Assembly (NCBI GenBank): GCA_032164295.1
Contig: JAJHTX010000013.1
Coordinates: 1,518,911-1,582,910 of the forward strand
Length of the DNA: 64,000 bases
Direction of reading: 5' to 3'
Source: Inonotus obliquus
Taxonomy: Eukaryota; Basidiomycota; Agaricomycetes; Hymenochaetales; Hymenochaetaceae
Positions 59,867 through 64,000 of this stretch are shown here, in pieces. The position numbers and the translations under genes were made by a program. Under the pieces are notes generated by a model. The model did no database searches. It was not told where the DNA came from and saw nothing but the letters and a program-made list of their open reading frames with translations. The stretch's first letter is position 1. Each line of letters starts with the position of its first letter.

Positions 59867-60416
59867 CTCGGATAGTCAAACTGCTTTCCTCGTATCAGTA
59901 TCTGTTGTTAATTCTTTGTCTATTTAGATTAATTCGGTTTATCCAGTACGAACGTAATGACACGGATGGTTGCCTCCCTGCAATTATTCACACATTCAAC
60001 TCGGCAAATCGATTCAACCGTATTATTGATGGATAGAGCTTCACCATCGTGGGGTGTCCTATTGTTCCTCTGTTGTAAGACGGAGACGTGTCATTCATGT
60101 CTGCGCTAGTTCTACAAGGTTGCCGTTTTTTTCTCCACATTTTCAACCGTGAACCAAGTTGTTGCTACGACGACTTGACAGAGTCATTCTACCAATCATC
60201 AAGTCAAACAATCATTCAGGCTTTCAGCTTGAGATTATGGTAAGTGTATCTACCTGAGTGGACCAACGAGTCATCCACACCAGCTCTTTCAAGACGGCTC
60301 TCTCAAACCAAATACAGGAGCCGACATTCCTATATACATTTTGTAGTTATCTGACCCCAGGGCCCCCCAGCTGACATAAGTGGGGGACCCCCATCACACG
60401 GCGCCAATTAGCCCGT
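59867..60416. other. Intergenic, no gene recognised
   Basis: 3' flank of the kinase and boundary to the subtelomeric CSE1 fragments. GC-rich just before 60417. Confidence 0.4.
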
Positions 60417-61086
60417 ACCGCCCCTCGGCGGCAAAGGAGCATTTGCGCAGATCCCCCGCGGCTCTCGAGGACACACATGCCGACTTCTTTCGTGCGGGGG
60501 ATGACATGTATCGAATCCACCCGAGCTACAGACAGATCTGGACGAACCTATGCCCAGCACGCCGTCCCGCATCTTCGAGCTTGCCGAGGCGTACGCGCAT
60601 CGATATCCTGAACTGTTAACAGGCTTGGGATCCGTTGAGGCAGTCGCCCGTGCTCAATCTTCTTAGTATTGGACGTCGTCTAGTCAGCCAAGCACTTTGT
60701 TTTTGCGGCACCGTACTTCGCTCTAGTAACTACCGAGGAGACCATCATCGGGCTTGTCATCGTTCCCAATGCTTCTCTTAGGGCACATGAAGTCGAGCAG
60801 CTCAAGAGTGACCCTCCGGAATATGTCGGCCTCGATCTGTCGTTTGCGAGCACGAGTTCAGTCGCCATGGCTGGAGGTCTGGCTGCGGAGGGAACTGCGC
60901 GTCGTCAGACTGCCGCAGACGTCCTACGGGCACTCGTTTCGAGCGGATTCGAGGACGCCACTACGGAAGCCATACACAGATGGGTCAGGTCGGGTTTACA
61001 GGCATGCAGGGCAGGATAGGTGGAAACGAAAAGATGAGGGTGTCTTTCTCCTCACTGCGGTTGCGACATTGGGTGCTACAGCTCAG
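60417..61086 (+). pseudogene. CSE1: CSE1 (importin-alpha re-exporter) fragment, copy A, upstream part
   Basis: Exon-like pieces match in order the N-terminal half of fungal CSE1/XPO2 as I know it: ALEDTHADFFRAGDDM, then PSRIFELAEAYAHRYPELLT (about 60555-60615), FVFAAPYFALVTTEETIIGL, VIVPNASLRAHEVEQLKSDP, EYVGLDL, RRQTAADVLRALVSSGFED, and WKRKDEGVFLLTAVATLGAT (about 61020-61086). CSE1 is the karyopherin that returns importin-alpha to the cytoplasm with RanGTP. This copy is broken: about 55 bp and 20 bp are missing compared with copy B near the start, and a frame change plus stop precede WKRKDEG near 61000. It ends at a GTAAGT donor after GATAQ, where an unrelated minus-strand region begins. 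Confidence 0.72.
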
Positions 61087-62440
61087 GTAAGTCTGATCTC
61101 AGCAGATGTTCTGTCAGGAGGCATTGACGATCGCATAGCAAGGGGTATACTCGTGGTACTAGAGCTACTTGGCGACATGCGCCGACGCTCGTTATCATTC
61201 GTCATCGATCGCTTTTGCTTCCCTTGCACCGAGGATCCTCCTCGTGCAAGATCCACACTCGAATAGGATTTCGACAAAGGGTGGGGCTCGCTTTTCCGCA
61301 ACGGACCGCGCGAAGCCAGAGACGGCGGCATGGGCGGGCATTCCGACAAGGTTGACAAGGTTCTCGAAGGAGCCTTGGATGACGGCGTAGAGTGTGAGAT
61401 GAATTGTGACTTTGACGACCGGGACCGCAAGGAAGCCATGCTTGTGTTTGGCGACAACGTCATGCTCTTCACTCTATTCGTGAAAGGAGATGACGCATCC
61501 TCATCCTCGCTTTGATTCCGAAGTAGCCGTCAGAAGGCTGGACACGAAGAATAACAGTTTGGACATACCTATCACTCGAACCCAGACCTGTCGTCAGCCC
61601 CAAATTCTCCTTCAGGAGCCTTCCATCGCGGTGGCGGCGGCGACGTTTATCCGTATCTCGTTCGTCCTTGAACAAACCGGACCTTGTCATCACTGATCCG
61701 AATGATGCTACAAGACATGCCACATCAGCGCAAAACTACAAAAGATACTCGACTAAACCAACCATTGGTGACATAGCTCGCAATGCTGTCCCTTCCTATA
61801 TCTATGAACGAGCTTCGCGTACTAAGGGTTCCGGATGACATGGAGGCGATTACTTTGGATTGGGGAGATAATACACCCTCGCGTAGTAGGATGTGAGGTG
61901 GCGGAGTGTGCAAATCGATATCGCTATCACTCTCTTCTTCTTCCGGGGACCCGTTAACGGAAGTATCGTTTAACATTGCTTCCGCCTCCTCGGCGTAAAA
62001 GTCTCTATCATTGTGACCCTCTCGAAAAAGGCCAAACTCGTCGACGTTGCTTGGTGACGGAGACAGATCGTACGTCCCCCGGTGTCTTGCGATCGCAACA
62101 CCATAGGCCGCATCCACATGTTCCTCTATCCCACCATGTGCATCCGTGAACACCGAACCAGCAGATCACCGCGTAGGTAATCCCTCACGATTGAGACCCG
62201 AGTTACGCGAAGTGGGTGAAACCCTCTCACCCTCATCAGGCAAAGACGGAGGGATGTTTCGTTCCCTGGTTGTACTCTTGATAGAGCTGGAGCGGGTGTA
62301 GAGAGATTTGCGTGACTGACTCGACCTTGCCGAATGGGACTTGGAACGTAGACCTGAACGGGGTGTTTCTTCATCATTGTGTCAATGTCGGGACTTGTAC
62401 CACCGTCCCGAGCTGTATTGCACACCTGGCCTCGACCTCG
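61083..62440 (-). pseudogene. Serine-rich coding remnant of unknown family, antisense within the CSE1 fragments
   Basis: Minus-strand frames of similar character: SQSRKSLYTRSSSIKSTTRE and PPSLPDEGERVSPTSRNSGL, an in-frame TGA, then TDAHGGIEEHVDAAYGVAIA, NVDEFGLFREGHNDRDFYAE, SPEEEESDSDIDLHTPPPHI and SSGTLSTRSSFIDIGRDSIA (to about 61725). After a gap, 61472-61083 has MKSMTLSPNTSMASLRSRS and SKSYSSVDLARGGSSVQGKQ. The composition is that of a disordered regulatory tail. No domain is seen. The stop in an otherwise open frame suggests a pseudogene, although an undetected intron could remove it. Confidence 0.4.
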
Positions 62441-62487
62441 GATGGCATCAATGGCCTTATCCGCAAGAGACGTAGTCTCACGGCTAA

Positions 62488-62905
62488 CAACGGAAGAAAG
62501 AGATTCACACAAACTACGTCTGTGATACGTATGCTGTGACGACTATCGACGGGATCCTCTTAGTCAGACGGAACTCCCAGGATTGTAAGTGCTCGGCGTG
62601 TGCTTCCATTGTCTCTGGAGTAATTCTCGTTCAGGTTCAATCAGGAGGACGTATGCGAGATTGCTCCTCAGATTATCAATGTCGTTCTGGATAGGATCGA
62701 ATCGTGCAGCTCTCCAAGAAGATCGCAGAGAATGATTATCTGATGAAATGTACGTGGTTGTTACTTGCCATGGTCTTTGACTTACAGCACTTCCCAAAGG
62801 TGTCAAGCGTGTCATAATGACTGCCTGTGCAACGCTCGTCCACGCGCACCAGTCCCTGCTCCAGCGTTTGGTTGAGATACTCGGAGATAGCCAAGTACTA
62901 CTGAT
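62488..62905 (+). pseudogene. CSE1: CSE1 fragment, copy A, downstream part
   Basis: Continues the CSE1 order after the serine-rich insert: NYVCDTYAVTTIDGILLVRR, a GTAAGT...CAG intron (about 62580-62632), FNQEDVCEIAPQIINVVLDR with IES, then in another frame KKIAENDYLMK, an intron, and KGVKRVIMTACATLVHAHQS with LLQRLVEILG, then EIAK in a further frame near 62893. At least two small frameshifts (about 62695 and 62890) show it cannot encode a working protein. The minus-strand 162-codon ORF over the same stretch is a shadow. Confidence 0.68.
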
Positions 62906-62944
62906 CAAAAACAGGATTACTTGGGTACTAAAGAGTAGCCCCAC

Positions 62945-63163
62945 ACCGCCCCCCGACAGCGAAGGAGCATTTGCGCAAGACAAGTCAGCAGACCTCTGAA
63001 CATATTCACAATCTTGTATACCAGGATCTCCCCCCAGCTCTCGAGGACACACATGCTGAGTTCTCTGGCGCTGGGGATGGCATGTTCATTCGATCTCTTC
63101 TATGGGATCCACCCGAGCTATGGACGGATCTGGATGCACCTGCGGATCCCACCCTACATAATC
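62945..63163 (+). pseudogene. CSE1: CSE1 fragment, copy B (second, head-to-tail partial copy)
   Basis: Repeats the start of copy A at high nucleotide identity from ACCGCCCC through GAGCATTTGCGCA. It then keeps about 55 bp lost in copy A (HIHNLVYQDLPPALEDTHAE) and the segment MFIRSLLWDPPELWTDLDAP. It stops abruptly after ADPT, just before the perfect hairpin at 63164. Its order in the chromosome (later protein segment before it, earlier segment within it) means it is a separate copy, not a continuation. Confidence 0.68.
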
Positions 63164-63204
63164 AAATTAGAGGGAACTTCCCTGTCAAAAGTTCCCTCTA
63201 ATTT
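63164..63204. repeat. Perfect 16-bp inverted repeat (hairpin) at the end of CSE1 copy B
   Basis: AAATTAGAGGGAACTT at 63164-63179 and its exact reverse complement at 63189-63204, with a 9-nt loop. Confidence 0.9.
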
Positions 63205-63623
63205 GGTGTCATTATGAAATTATCCCTATACTACGATTAATACTGTGTCCTGCGCATTAATGATATATGGTTTATAGTGAAGACATGCCCGGTACGTGAT
63301 TGACTCTCTGACTAATGCTTTATCTGACCAAGCACTCGAGTGATCGACTCGCGTGACCGGGTATGGGCCCATACCCGCCGCTTGCCCGCGTCTTCGTTCA
63401 ACGCCGATCGTCGCGCGTCTTTGCACAACACCGATCACCACGCGCTCGCTGTCTCGCACGATGAGCACGTATGTTTAACAATAACTCGCTCATTTCTCCA
63501 CCGATTTTCTTCATTATTTCACATTTGCTTATTATTTTTCGAGCGGAAAATTATTATACAAAGAGTAAAATGAATTATATTATTCTAAAAATAATTACAC
63601 ACTCCGCGCGACACCTCACCCGG
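63205..63623. other. Subtelomeric spacer, no gene recognised
   Basis: AT-rich stretch at about 63470-63600. No ORF with features. Confidence 0.45.
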
Positions 63624-63657
63624 CCAACCAACCAACCAACCAACCAACCAACCAACC
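63624..63657. repeat. (CCAA)n microsatellite
   Basis: 34 nt, 8.5 uninterrupted CCAA units, followed by related CCAT units. Confidence 0.95.
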
Positions 63658-63852
63658 ACCCATCCATCCACAGGACCATCCCAGCTGCTCGAACATTCGA
63701 TCAAACGATGATATGCGCGGTCGGATCACCGGTATTTTCGAGCAATCGAACGGGCGACTGGTGGATACATTCATACAACCGACCGTGGCACACCATCCAA
63801 CCCCGGCGAGTCAAAAAGATCCAACCATCTTCTGGAAGGAATAGCAACGTGG

Positions 63853-64000
63853 TTAGGCTTAGGGTTAGGCTTGGGTTAGGGTTAGGGTTAGGCTTGGGTT
63901 AGGCTTAGGGTTAGGCTTAGGGTTAGGCTTAGGGTTAGGCTTAGGGTTAGGGTTAGGCTTAGGGTTAGGCTTAGGGTTAGGGTTAGGGTTAGGCTTAGGA
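63853..64000 (+). repeat. Telomeric repeat array with mixed TTAGGG and TTAGGC units
   Basis: 148 bp made of 25 units without a gap: 12 TTAGGG, 10 TTAGGC, two TTGGG pentamers (units 4 and 8) and a final TTAGGA. The G-rich strand runs 5' to 3' toward the window end, the orientation of a right chromosome end. No other base separates the units. Confidence 0.93.

Noticed and set aside
62564..63052. Minus-strand ORF of 162 codons
   Set aside because: The plus strand of the same region aligns with CSE1 motifs in order; the minus frame shows no family features.
63853..64000. Nematode origin suggested by TTAGGC units
   Set aside because: All neighbouring genes are of basidiomycete type and TTAGGG units are at least as frequent.
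1..64000. CRISPR arrays, bacterial operons, tRNA or rRNA genes
   Set aside because: No regularly spaced repeats, no ribosome-binding sites with close-packed ORFs, and no tRNA or rRNA signature noticed by eye; a covariance-model scan would be decisive for tRNAs.

Overview
This looks like the right-hand end of a chromosome from an agaricomycete (basidiomycete) fungus. The genes are rich in introns of about 50-60 nt. Several belong to families typical of Agaricomycetes (DUF6533 and DUF6534 membrane proteins, long ABCC transporters, a KRE6/SKN1 glucan-synthesis protein, basidiomycete-type protein kinases). The window ends in a G-rich telomeric array. I cannot name the genus from sequence alone.

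Layout. 1-24 kb: a decayed C-terminal fragment of an unknown gene (its intact relative lies at 23.3-24.1 kb), a DUF6533 membrane protein, two tandem paralogous ABCC transporters on the minus strand separated by a DUF6534 membrane protein, then four small minus-strand genes whose products all begin MGCxxS, a dual-acylation (myristoyl plus palmitoyl) signature, three of them with Gly/Asp-rich tails. 25-34 kb: two related aldo/keto reductases flanking an alpha/beta hydrolase and a divergently oriented KRE6-like gene; this is the most ordinary, best preserved part.

34-54 kb is a transposon-rich block: a decayed Tc1/mariner element with terminal inverted repeats, a nested inverted-repeat structure full of GGTACCG-like motifs, decayed ORFs of unknown family, a complete Ty3/gypsy chromovirus with identical 451-bp LTRs and a 5-bp target duplication, and a five-exon IS630-type transposase gene whose catalytic residues look mutated. 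The LTR element shows a precise 11-nt match between its predicted RNA 5' end and its primer-binding site, as in the self-priming Tf1/sushi group. It landed in an ORF that was already a pseudogene.

55-60 kb holds two divergent protein kinase genes. 60-64 kb is subtelomere: frameshifted, partly duplicated pieces of the nuclear export receptor gene CSE1 (importin-alpha re-exporter), split by an oppositely oriented serine-rich coding remnant, then a perfect 16-bp hairpin, a CCAA microsatellite and 148 bp of mixed TTAGGG/TTAGGC telomeric repeat.

The genes do not form an obvious pathway. The most notable candidate for something undescribed is the cluster of four MGCxxS lipid-anchored glycine-rich proteins at 20.3-22.8 kb. 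All exon structures were spliced by eye from reading frames and GT-AG sites, so boundaries and family assignments need checking against transcripts and databases.
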